From JABMMZ01 sp040403495 (lineage in GTDB: Bacteria > Bacteroidota > Bacteroidia > NS11-12g > UBA955): a stretch of DNA of 64,000 nt. The notes below the pieces were generated by a model, which was not told where the DNA came from, searched no databases, and worked only from the letters and a program-made list of their open reading frames with translations. This document shows, piece after piece, positions 24,349-33,054 of this stretch. Positions within the stretch are counted from its first letter, which is position 1. Each line of letters opens with the position of its first letter. The position numbers were made by a program, and so were the translations under genes. Location: assembly GCA_040403495.1 (NCBI GenBank), contig JBBAKM010000003.1:1-64000 (forward strand), in the 5' to 3' direction.

Positions 24349-25238
24349 GTAACAACAACGACATACAAGCATTTGACCAGATTTTCAAAAATCAGTTGGA
24401 AAAAGCATCTGTAAATCCTCCTGCAGGCTTATGGGAGTCTATTGCCTCGCAAAGTACTCCAATAAAAACCATTTCAACTGCAAGTAAATGGGGCGCAACT
24501 TGGATTAAAGCAGTATTAATATCAGGCACTATCACCATAGGTTCTGTTGCCATATATCAATATTTAAAACCTGTACCGAATAGTGAAATAAACACTCCAA
24601 TCGTATTAGAAAAAAATGAAACAACAGCTCCGTTACAAGCAGAAGTTGAAACACAATTTAACGATGAATCAACTACCAAAAGCTCTGTTGCCAAAAATAT
24701 CAAAACCGTTAAAACATCAATAACAATTGAACCAAAACAGGATGAAGATGTAAGTATAAATGAACTCAACAATAATCACAGTTCTAATAAAAACATTCCA
24801 ATTCCCGGAGTATTAAATATCCCAAGTAATTTTTTCCCTACAATTTTTCCAAGTACAACAATTACAAAAACTGAGACTCTACAAGAAGATAATAATTTAC
24901 CAGAAAATAACACAGAAATTGTTCCTGTTTTAGAGGATGAAACTAAAACTATTTCTGCCAATAGTGTGCTAAATATTCCCAATGCAGTAACGCCAAATGG
25001 GGATGGATTAAATGACACTTATTTTATTGAAATTCAGGGAGAAGAGTACTTCGAAATGATTATTTACAACGAGAATATGGAGAAACTTTTTGAAACAAAA
25101 TCGAAATACAAGTCATGGGATTGCAAATTACCCAATGGCGATTTGGCTCCCGCGGGCAATTACATGGTATTCTTGAAATATAAATTTCACAACCAAAAAT
25201 TTGAGAGTCAATATATTAAACTTAAGGTCATAAAATAA
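24345..25238 (+). CDS. Anti-sigma-like membrane protein with gliding-motility-type C-terminal domain
   Basis: 297 residues from a GTG start overlapping the sigma-factor stop. A cytoplasmic N-terminus of about 48 residues (with the FKNQLEKASVNPPAGLWESI motif usual in Bacteroidota membrane proteins encoded after ECF sigmas) leads to one transmembrane helix (WIKAVLISGTITIGSVAIYQ, about 49-69). Next is a long Asn/Thr/Glu-rich periplasmic linker. The last 85 residues match a CHU_C/gliding-motility C-terminal domain: NAVTPNGDGLNDTYFIEIQG ... MIIYNENMEKLFETKSKY ... LAPAGNYMVFLKYKF. That domain is normally the T9SS type B sorting signal of secreted proteins; here there is no N-terminal signal peptide and the protein is a membrane anchor. 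No zinc-finger HxxxCxxC motif. The anti-sigma role is inferred from position. Confidence 0.75.
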   Translation: MSNNNDIQAFDQIFKNQLEKASVNPPAGLWESIASQSTPIKTISTASKWGATWIKAVLISGTITIGSVAIYQYLKPVPNSEINTPIVLEKNETTAPLQAEVETQFNDESTTKSSVAKNIKTVKTSITIEPKQDEDVSINELNNNHSSNKNIPIPGVLNIPSNFFPTIFPSTTITKTETLQEDNNLPENNTEIVPVLEDETKTISANSVLNIPNAVTPNGDGLNDTYFIEIQGEEYFEMIIYNENMEKLFETKSKYKSWDCKLPNGDLAPAGNYMVFLKYKFHNQKFESQYIKLKVIK

Positions 25239-25286
25239 GATTTGGAAAAAACAAAAAATGAACATAATATGCAAACTGAAAATAGT

Positions 25287-28200
25287 ATGAATAAAATAAG
25301 ACAACTAGTAAAATTTGGCAAAGGAGTAGGCGTACTGATAGCCTTTCTTTTCGTCCATTTTGGCGCTAATGCGCAATGTAGTATCACCGTATCCGGTGCA
25401 CCCTGTGTGGGCGAACCCGTGGTGTTTAATTGTAATTCTGTCGGAGCATCCAACTACAGTTGGAACTTTAACGGTGAGGGAACTAACACAACGTTATGTA
25501 ACCCAAGCTTTACGTTTAACTCCCCAGGACAAAAAACCATTACCTTGTCACTTAGACTAGCAAATGGCAGTACTTGTAATGCCACTTTCACACTCGATGT
25601 TAAACCCAAACCAATTATTAACGTAAAACGTATTGTGAATCAAACACAGTGTTTTGCTAACAACAGCTTTTGTTTTACTGATAGTAGTAAATCAGGCGAA
25701 GTTGGTGGTCAAATTTGTAGAACAGTCATTGTATTTGATGATGGTACTCGTTACTCATTCTCAGGCAACGGACCACGTCAATTTTGTCATTCATTTGGCG
25801 ATCCTGCAGGTGGAACTTATGGCATGACCATTGAAGTTGAAGATTGTAATGGTTGTATAACAAAAACAAGATTAAATGCAGTTGCAATTGTTGAAGCGTC
25901 TTTAGGCTTAACATTTACATCACCACGTCCACAAAGATGTGACAGCGTTCAATTGTGCGTAACCAACAACTCAACCATTCCTTTATCTAACATCACAAGT
26001 TTTACTTGGGACTGGGGTGATGGAACAAAAACAACAGGAAACTCATCAACTCCTAGCTTATGGAAAAATGTGGTTTGTCACTGGTTTTATGCTCAAGGAC
26101 CAAATAACGGCAACTTTAACACTAAATTAACTGTTACTTCAGTTTTTGGTTGTACTGAGTCATTTACATTTACAGCTTCAGCTACAAACTTAATTGTAAA
26201 GCCTGTAATTATAGCAGACCGAGATTCAGTGTGTTTTAATGACAGAACGATACAATTTAGACTTAAAAATGGTGCTGTTCCTTTGGCAACTAATCCTGTT
26301 TGGAATTTTGGTAACCCCCCAAGTGGACCACTTAATACAGTGAGACAATGGACAGGAACACACGCTGCATGGGGATTAGGACCGTATAAAATTAACTTCT
26401 CTTTCCAACATCCAATACCTGGATGTGGTAAGACAGTATATGATACTATTTTAGTAATTGGGCCACAGTCTACTATTGAAGGTGCACCACCTGCTGGAAT
26501 GAGATGGTTAATTGATTCATTAAGATACCAATGTGTTATCAAAGATACTGTTAAGTTTTGGAACTTCTCTAAATTCTATCACAATGACAAAGACATGACA
26601 GACGATGATTCTGTTATAATCTTAGCAAAAGATAGTATTATGATCAATAAAACTACTGGTGCAATACTTGATCCAACAACCACTGTTTTTAATCCTTCAT
26701 CTCATGAATGGGTAAAACCAGGATTTAATGCCCCTTTGATACATGGTTTTAATAATAGACCTAACGGACAAACATCATTAACCCATCACAATCAACAAAG
26801 AGGTAATGATTGTACTATCAGACTTTGGGATTTTGATGATGACTATTGCGAAAAATGTACAACGGATACCAAGAATGGAATAAACATTGGTAAAAATTGT
26901 AAATACAGTAAAGATTCACTACCTCAACACTGGTACACTCCATGGGATTCTCTTTATCAAACTAACTTCGGTTTGCGTTCTGAAAGTGTCTTCAGATATG
27001 ACCAAGATTCTGGCTTGTGTTTCCAAAGAAGAATGTGGTCAAATGACTCAGTAGCTATCATCAGAGATACTTTCTTATTCTATGGTGACAACACACTCGG
27101 TAATAGAAGTAAAGACTCCTCTGTTTTTGCTAATATAGACAATAAAATTAAAGTCCCTTCAGGGGTACAAGGTAAAGCAAGAATTGACATTACCATAGCC
27201 ACTAGGGTTTATGTACCATCAGGTGATACCTTGTTTGTTGACCCTAATAATGGATTCCCCCCTAACAGATGGATTGGACAACGTTTTGTTACCTTACAAC
27301 CCGGTACTACATTGATTCTGAATTCCAAAACAGACAGAGTGTTATACCACTACTGGATACAAACTATTCAAGATACCATTCCACTTCACCTAGTTCAACC
27401 ATGGCATAAAGTATGGAAGAAAGACGTGATGAGAGGTTACCAAGCAGGAGACAGTATAAATGCAGATGCTCACCGTCAAAAATTCTATAGTGGTGATGTT
27501 GTAAGATGTTTCAATGTTCGTTTAAAACACGTCGACGTTTGTCATCCATTAAAATGTGAACATGAAGCAACCGCTTCATTGGCATTACAACCGCCAAGTG
27601 CTAAAAAATTACGTAAAGAAGGTGTTTTATGTCTAGGTGGTGCACAACAAACGTATGGTATTACCTTTATATTAGAAGATACTAAACCTGGTTGCTCTAG
27701 AACTTGGGCTGAAATTAACTACGATACTGCTCTTAACAAAAACGGTTGGATTCCTTTAATTGGACCAAACTTAGGTGCTGGTCAGGTTTCTACAGGTAGT
27801 TTACCTCCTGTAAATCCTCCATACTTAGGTTATAACTTAGGTGGTCCTGCTCCAGGCCGTTTCTCTAAACAATTTACTGTTGATGATATTAAAGATACCA
27901 TTACAGGTTATATCAATGTTGGTTTAATTGTTGGAAATGGAATGTGGACTAATAATTTAAACAATGGTATTAATCCTAACACTTGGGGATATCCTACAGG
28001 TTGCAGTGATACTGTTTATTATAATAAATTCGCACGATTCCCTATTTTAGATAATAACTTTAGAATTATTAAACCAAAAGAAGGTGAAGCGTTTACTAAA
28101 ATATGTAGAAAAGATACCATTTGCTTAACTACTAATGTTTGGAACAGATCTTATGTTCCGGATGTTGCTGAAGCATTATGGACATTAACTGGTGCTAACG

Positions 28201-30728
28201 TAGGTAAATTCTACAATCAATACTACATTTTAAGTGCGAGTGAAAGATACCAACGTTTTAGAACAATTCACCCTGACACTCCATACTTAGAAGACCGTTT
28301 ACAAGTAGTAAAACAAAGTTTCTTTGATGGTAGAACTGTAACTTTAGATAGTCAAAACTTCAGAGTTGCTAAAGTAACAAAATGGCATACAGAAGCTGAT
28401 ATTACCCCAGTATTTGATATCATTAAAGCAATCTTAGAATTCAACAATATCGATATCTATGAATTAACCCCTGCTCAATTAAACGACATTATCTGGAATG
28501 GTCAAGGTCAATTTGGCAAACCATACACAGGTTCAAGAGGTTGTTTAGATACAACAGGATTTGGTAGATTTATTAGATTCTATAAAGTGGCTGATGAAAA
28601 ACAAAGCTTACACTACAGAGATACTTCATTGATTCCAATTGAAAAAGTTAAAGGATGGGATGGTAGAGATTACAATGCTTATTGTTTCATACCACAATTC
28701 TCAGGATATTACATTGCTAACTTTGGTTTAAGAAGTACTCCTCCTGAAAACTGTAACAAAAGCACAGGAACTGCTAAAAAAGTTATCGTTGGCTTCTATG
28801 GTGTAATGAACTACACAGATACTATTATCTGTCATGGTTCTGAAATTGTAGCTGAACCACAATTTAGATACTTCGAGGTTTTCCCTGAAATCACTTTCCG
28901 TTTGCTTGACCCTACTGACTATTGGAGAAATAGAATTTCTGAAGCTGGTAATCCTAATAGAGAAACGCCTACCCGTTGGGATTTAAATAAAGATGATGAT
29001 GGTTCACACCCTCAATCTATCTTTGGTGGTTTCCCTTATGGTGCATCTGGATTAGGTAATCCTCAAATTAGTTTGGGTGGTGTTCAACGTCCTGGAAGCT
29101 TGTATTACAATCAAGATACAGGTAGAGTTTATACTATTAGAACTGCTGCTGGTGACAGTGCTACTTGTCGTGATACATTTAATCAAGACATATACGTAAC
29201 CGCAGTAAGAGCTAAATTTGATATTGACCAAAAACGTCCTCAGTGTAACACAATCATTGAGTTGTTCGACTCTTCTTATGTTCAAGACCCTTGTATGGAT
29301 AAATTAAAAACACCATGCGACAGAATCATAAGATGGACTATCAACTGGGGTGACAAAGCAAGTAACTCTATCAATAACTTCTTTAATACTTTACCTACAA
29401 GTATAGGTCACGATTATACTAGAAACGGTAGATTTAATATTATATTAGAAGTAGAAACTGCTCTTGGATGTATTGACAGAGATACTATGGAAATATACAT
29501 TCCTGGTCCTATTCCATTGTTTGATACTTTAATTAACAGAAAATACTGTGTTGGCGAAAGAGTTGATTTCTCTAACTTAAGTACATACTTAAGAGCAGAT
29601 AGTAGTATTTGGTTATGGAGTTTTGGAGATGGTGTATTTGGCAACCAAACTGATACTATTACCTCTACTAACGATACAATGAGTCACAGATATACTAAAC
29701 CAGGTACTTACTCTATTTTCTTATACCACTACTTTAAATTGAAAGTTGGTAATACCTATAAAACATGTTCTGTGGTTTATCCTGACACTACGAATGGACA
29801 AGAAGCCCATTTCACTATAGAGATAACCGCCTATGACAGTTCAAAAGTTAGTGCCACACCAGTCGATGTGTGTATCGGAGATACAGTCTTTATAAATGGT
29901 GAAGTTCATCCTTATGGAAGATACACTAACTACAAATGGAACTTTGGTGTCAACAGTACTGATACTTTAATTTCACCTGATACTGCACAAAAAAGAACAT
30001 ACAACGCTCCTGGTAGATATGTGATAAGATTCAGTGGTGACGTTAATTCTGCCTCATCTCTAATTAAAATATGTCCAGGTGAAGACAGTGTCGTAGTAAA
30101 TGTTGGTAATGTAGTGGCTGACTTCCAAATAGACTCCACGAACAAGCCAGTGTTCTGTTTCAATAATACATCAACCAATAATGTTAAAAACTTCTGGTCA
30201 TTCTACAATGATGGGTCTAACATTAAAAACCCTACAGGTAACAAACCTACCCCTAGAATTTATAACAGAACCACGGATGGTCAAGAACTTAACGACCCTC
30301 AAGTTTGTGAAGATTATAGAGATTCATTAGGTGAATACTGGGTATGTTTAGAAGTTGAAAATGCTATTGGTTGTACAGATACTATTTGTAAAAAGGTTTA
30401 CAATGACTTCAAAGCTTCTATTCGTCCACCTAACGTATTTACTCCTAACACAGATAATTTCACAGGTGTAGATAAAGAAGGATTGGTTGGTAATAACGTC
30501 TTCAACATCGAGATTAATGGTCATGTTAAATACGACTTAGTAATCTACGACAGATGGGGAGTTAGAGTATTTGAATCAACAGACTCAAATAGAGATTGGA
30601 ACGGTAGAGTAAACAATACAGGTGCTGATTGTCCAGACGGAACCTACTACTATATCTTGAAATACAGATATAAAGGTATCGACAAAGACGAAGAAGTTCT
30701 TAATGGTGTTGTAAGAATCATCCGTTAA
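25287..30728 (+). CDS. Giant T9SS type B surface protein with PKD domains
   Basis: About 1813 residues from ATG 25287, chosen for its signal peptide (basic MNKIRQLVKFGKG, hydrophobic GVLIAFLFVHFGANAQ); ATG 25269 is the alternative. PKD-type domains lie at the N-terminal side (SYNWNFNGEG-like unit near residue 65; FTWDWGDGTKTTGNSSTP near 245) and again near the C-terminus (RWTINWGDKASN; SIWLWSFGDGVFGNQTD; YKWNFGVNSTD). The central 900 residues or so have no recognised domain but many aromatic residues and Cys. The end is a type B sorting domain (PNVFTPNTDNF ... DLVIYDRWGVRVFESTDSNR ... GTYYYILKYRYKG). It is 48 bases after the anti-sigma-like gene and is followed by a strong terminator, so the three genes probably form one transcription unit. 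Likely a surface fibre or adhesin. Confidence 0.88.
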   Translation: MNKIRQLVKFGKGVGVLIAFLFVHFGANAQCSITVSGAPCVGEPVVFNCNSVGASNYSWNFNGEGTNTTLCNPSFTFNSPGQKTITLSLRLANGSTCNATFTLDVKPKPIINVKRIVNQTQCFANNSFCFTDSSKSGEVGGQICRTVIVFDDGTRYSFSGNGPRQFCHSFGDPAGGTYGMTIEVEDCNGCITKTRLNAVAIVEASLGLTFTSPRPQRCDSVQLCVTNNSTIPLSNITSFTWDWGDGTKTTGNSSTPSLWKNVVCHWFYAQGPNNGNFNTKLTVTSVFGCTESFTFTASATNLIVKPVIIADRDSVCFNDRTIQFRLKNGAVPLATNPVWNFGNPPSGPLNTVRQWTGTHAAWGLGPYKINFSFQHPIPGCGKTVYDTILVIGPQSTIEGAPPAGMRWLIDSLRYQCVIKDTVKFWNFSKFYHNDKDMTDDDSVIILAKDSIMINKTTGAILDPTTTVFNPSSHEWVKPGFNAPLIHGFNNRPNGQTSLTHHNQQRGNDCTIRLWDFDDDYCEKCTTDTKNGINIGKNCKYSKDSLPQHWYTPWDSLYQTNFGLRSESVFRYDQDSGLCFQRRMWSNDSVAIIRDTFLFYGDNTLGNRSKDSSVFANIDNKIKVPSGVQGKARIDITIATRVYVPSGDTLFVDPNNGFPPNRWIGQRFVTLQPGTTLILNSKTDRVLYHYWIQTIQDTIPLHLVQPWHKVWKKDVMRGYQAGDSINADAHRQKFYSGDVVRCFNVRLKHVDVCHPLKCEHEATASLALQPPSAKKLRKEGVLCLGGAQQTYGITFILEDTKPGCSRTWAEINYDTALNKNGWIPLIGPNLGAGQVSTGSLPPVNPPYLGYNLGGPAPGRFSKQFTVDDIKDTITGYINVGLIVGNGMWTNNLNNGINPNTWGYPTGCSDTVYYNKFARFPILDNNFRIIKPKEGEAFTKICRKDTICLTTNVWNRSYVPDVAEALWTLTGANVGKFYNQYYILSASERYQRFRTIHPDTPYLEDRLQVVKQSFFDGRTVTLDSQNFRVAKVTKWHTEADITPVFDIIKAILEFNNIDIYELTPAQLNDIIWNGQGQFGKPYTGSRGCLDTTGFGRFIRFYKVADEKQSLHYRDTSLIPIEKVKGWDGRDYNAYCFIPQFSGYYIANFGLRSTPPENCNKSTGTAKKVIVGFYGVMNYTDTIICHGSEIVAEPQFRYFEVFPEITFRLLDPTDYWRNRISEAGNPNRETPTRWDLNKDDDGSHPQSIFGGFPYGASGLGNPQISLGGVQRPGSLYYNQDTGRVYTIRTAAGDSATCRDTFNQDIYVTAVRAKFDIDQKRPQCNTIIELFDSSYVQDPCMDKLKTPCDRIIRWTINWGDKASNSINNFFNTLPTSIGHDYTRNGRFNIILEVETALGCIDRDTMEIYIPGPIPLFDTLINRKYCVGERVDFSNLSTYLRADSSIWLWSFGDGVFGNQTDTITSTNDTMSHRYTKPGTYSIFLYHYFKLKVGNTYKTCSVVYPDTTNGQEAHFTIEITAYDSSKVSATPVDVCIGDTVFINGEVHPYGRYTNYKWNFGVNSTDTLISPDTAQKRTYNAPGRYVIRFSGDVNSASSLIKICPGEDSVVVNVGNVVADFQIDSTNKPVFCFNNTSTNNVKNFWSFYNDGSNIKNPTGNKPTPRIYNRTTDGQELNDPQVCEDYRDSLGEYWVCLEVENAIGCTDTICKKVYNDFKASIRPPNVFTPNTDNFTGVDKEGLVGNNVFNIEINGHVKYDLVIYDRWGVRVFESTDSNRDWNGRVNNTGADCPDGTYYYILKYRYKGIDKDEEVLNGVVRIIR

Positions 30729-30747
30729 TTAAACTCTTAAATAATTT

Positions 30748-30784
30748 AAATAAGCCCTGACTAACAATCAGGGCTTATTTTTTT
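30748..30784 (+). terminator. Terminator after the giant T9SS gene
   Basis: A 13-bp stem (30748-30760 with 30768-30780, core AAGCCCTGA/TCAGGGCTT) with a 7-base loop and a T-run. The T-run merges into the TACCTTTG box of mnmE, so terminator and next promoter are back to back. Confidence 0.92.
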
Positions 30785-30792
30785 TACCTTTG
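30785..30792 (+). promoter_or_regulatory. -7 promoter box for mnmE
   Basis: TACCTTTG, an exact TAnnTTTG. It ends only 7 bases before the mnmE ATG (30800), so a start point at the usual distance would give a leaderless message. No TTTG partner at the expected distance. Confidence 0.45.
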
Positions 30793-30799
30793 TACCGTC

Positions 30800-32203
30800 A
30801 TGTTTGCCCATCAATATAATCCTGAAGACACCATTGTTGCCATTACCACACCTGCAGGAAAGGGTGCAGTAGGAATGATTAGAATATCTGGGAATAAGGC
30901 TTTTTCCTTAACGGAGTTATTGACAAAAAAAGAAATCCATGCTTGGCCTTCGCATACCATCCATTTAAGTCGATTTTATGAAAAGGAAGAAATTATAGAT
31001 GAAGGCTTGGTCTTAAAATTTAATGGACCCAACAGTTATACAGGCGAAGACACTATTGAGCTTAACTGCCATGGTTCACCACTGATACTTCAAAAAACTT
31101 TACAAACATTAATTTCCTTAGGCGCTAGAATGGCAGCTCCAGGTGAATTTACATTCAGAGCTTTTATTAATGGTAAACTTGACTTGGCACAAGCAGAAGC
31201 AGTGGCTGATGTTATTAACGCAGAAAGTGAAAAGGGATTGACCAATGCACTTAAGCATTTAAAAGGTGGTTTTTCCAAATCTATACAAGTTCTAAGAACT
31301 GATTTAATAAAATTCGCTTCATTAATTGAACTCGAGCTAGACTTTGGTGAAGAAGATGTAGAGTTTGCTGAACGAGATGCTCTTCTCAATAAAATTGAAG
31401 AATTAAGACTTGAAATAACCCAATTGATAGAATCATTTAAAGTGGGGAACGCCATATCAAAAGGAATTCCAACCGCAATAGTTGGGAAACCCAATGCAGG
31501 CAAATCATCACTACTAAACACGATATTGAATGACGACAGGGCTATTGTTTCGAATATTGCAGGAACAACAAGAGATACTATTGAAGAGCTTTTTAATATC
31601 AATGGCCTCCTTTACAGACTTATAGATACAGCAGGCATTAGGGAAACAGAGGATGTCATTGAAAAAATTGGCGTTAGGAAAGCTTTAGAAAAAATAAGTG
31701 AAGCAGACATAGTCCTTTATTTAATAGATGCTCAAACTTTTAACATTACCGAACTTCGCGATTTGGTAAATGCACAATACCATCAAAACAGTAAATTGAT
31801 AGTTTGTTTCAATAAAATAGATTTATTAACAGAGAATGAATTATTGGAATTACAGACAAGTATTAAGAACGAAAAGCTACAAGAACATAATATTGAAACT
31901 CAATTACTTTCCACAACAAAAAAACAAGGCATTGCGGAATTAAAGGAATTGATGTCAAAAGACATTTTAAATCAATTAAGGGCTAATGAGCAATTGCTAA
32001 CAAACAACAGACACTACGAGGCCCTCAGCAAGGCAAATGAGCAACTTCTCTTGTGTAAGTATGCCATAGAACAAAGAATAAGCAATGACCTGTTAGCCGA
32101 AGACCTGAAACTTGCCTTGTACCACCTAGGTGAAGTGTCAGGGACTATCAGTAATGATGATCTTTTAGAGTCGATTTTTAGAGATTTCTGTATTGGAAAG
32201 TAA
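30800..32203 (+). CDS. mnmE: tRNA uridine-5-carboxymethylaminomethyl(34) synthesis GTPase MnmE
   Basis: With MnmG it makes the cmnm5U34 wobble modification. 467 residues, full length. The N-terminal tetrahydrofolate-binding domain is seen in PEDTIVAITTPAGKGAVGMI and the SYTGEDTIELNCHGSP region; GEFTFRAFINGKLDLAQAEA begins the helical domain. The G domain has GKPNAGKSSLLN (G1), GTTRDT (G2), DTAGIRE (G3) and NKID (G4). The protein ends in the invariant CIGK, whose Cys is conserved in MnmE. Monocistronic; a weak hairpin follows before a convergent gene. Confidence 0.97.
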   Translation: MFAHQYNPEDTIVAITTPAGKGAVGMIRISGNKAFSLTELLTKKEIHAWPSHTIHLSRFYEKEEIIDEGLVLKFNGPNSYTGEDTIELNCHGSPLILQKTLQTLISLGARMAAPGEFTFRAFINGKLDLAQAEAVADVINAESEKGLTNALKHLKGGFSKSIQVLRTDLIKFASLIELELDFGEEDVEFAERDALLNKIEELRLEITQLIESFKVGNAISKGIPTAIVGKPNAGKSSLLNTILNDDRAIVSNIAGTTRDTIEELFNINGLLYRLIDTAGIRETEDVIEKIGVRKALEKISEADIVLYLIDAQTFNITELRDLVNAQYHQNSKLIVCFNKIDLLTENELLELQTSIKNEKLQEHNIETQLLSTTKKQGIAELKELMSKDILNQLRANEQLLTNNRHYEALSKANEQLLLCKYAIEQRISNDLLAEDLKLALYHLGEVSGTISNDDLLESIFRDFCIGK

Positions 32204-32225
32204 AGTTAAAGCCTTTTATATTCAG

Positions 32226-32250
32226 AATAGACAAATTGTCTATTTACTTT
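32226..32250. terminator. Weak hairpin between convergent mnmE and lipoprotein genes
   Basis: AATAGAC (32226-32232) pairs with GTCTATT (32238-32244) around a 5-base loop, followed by T-rich sequence. The only structure in the 52 bases between the two convergent stop codons. Confidence 0.45.
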
Positions 32251-32255
32251 AATTT

Positions 32256-33014
32256 TCAATATATTTTATAATACTCTATGTAAAAACGATTGTTAGATTT
32301 ATATTTTGTGAATGCAGACACATAAGCACTAGCCCTTTTATTACATTCGTAATTATAGTCAAAATAATAAAAATTCCCTTGATTGACATTTACAACACTT
32401 TGCAAGCTTAATTCATTTTCGAAAGATGAGAGTGTTTTGGAACCAGTCCCTTTGGTATAATAAAATAAGTTTCGAAGAACAACAGGAGATAGTGTATCGT
32501 TAAATCGGATAGAACTGCTGTCTGTAAAATGTTTTAAATTGCAATCCTTATAAATTAGAGCAATATTAAAACCTTTAACTAATTTGTGAGTTTTGGGAGG
32601 TATTACAACTATTTTGGAAGGGATTATGGTGTTAGAGGATTCATACTTTACGCCATTTGATGAATATCCATAAATACGACTGTTTATTCTACTTGTGACG
32701 ATGGCACTCGATTCCATTTGAATCTGATTGGTGTAATAAGGCGAAGCTAAGCCATTCATTACAAAATGGGTAAGTTCCAAATCCAAAAAAATCAAACTGT
32801 CTGAGGTATTGGTGATTTTAAAATCCGAAAAACCTTTTCTTGTCCAAAAGTCATATTCAATAAGCAAGTCATTATTCTTGAAAACATTTTCAGGTAATGC
32901 ACTTACAGATTGAGTTTTCTTGAACTCTTGTATTTGGTAATAGGGTATAGGCCCACAACTTAATAAGAAAAAAGCTAAATTAAGTATGATTAAGAATTTG
33001 AAATTAAACTGCAT
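32256..33014 (-). CDS. Hypothetical lipoprotein
   Basis: About 252 residues from ATG 33012-33014, preferred over ATG 33047 because it gives a compact lipoprotein signal (MQFNFKFLIILNLAFFLLSC, lipobox LLSC). The mature part has a strand-rich region (EYDFWTRKGFSDFKITNTSD; SLIFLDLELTHFVMNGLASP), Ser/Asn-rich loops and several Tyr residues. No known family recognised. It lies directly downstream of the PBP gene (8 or 41 bases depending on start), so it is probably in the porW-pbp1A transcription unit. An envelope role is therefore likely but unproven. Confidence 0.65.
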   Translation of the reverse strand: MQFNFKFLIILNLAFFLLSCGPIPYYQIQEFKKTQSVSALPENVFKNNDLLIEYDFWTRKGFSDFKITNTSDSLIFLDLELTHFVMNGLASPYYTNQIQMESSAIVTSRINSRIYGYSSNGVKYESSNTIIPSKIVVIPPKTHKLVKGFNIALIYKDCNLKHFTDSSSIRFNDTLSPVVLRNLFYYTKGTGSKTLSSFENELSLQSVVNVNQGNFYYFDYNYECNKRASAYVSAFTKYKSNNRFYIEYYKIY

Positions 33015-33054
33015 TTTACTAGTATTTAAATAATAATTAAAATTCATTTAAACA

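Noticed and set aside
24345..25238. Reading the 297-residue protein as an ordinary T9SS cargo
   Set aside because: There is no N-terminal signal peptide; the single helix follows about 48 residues of cytoplasmic sequence and the gene overlaps the sigma factor gene.
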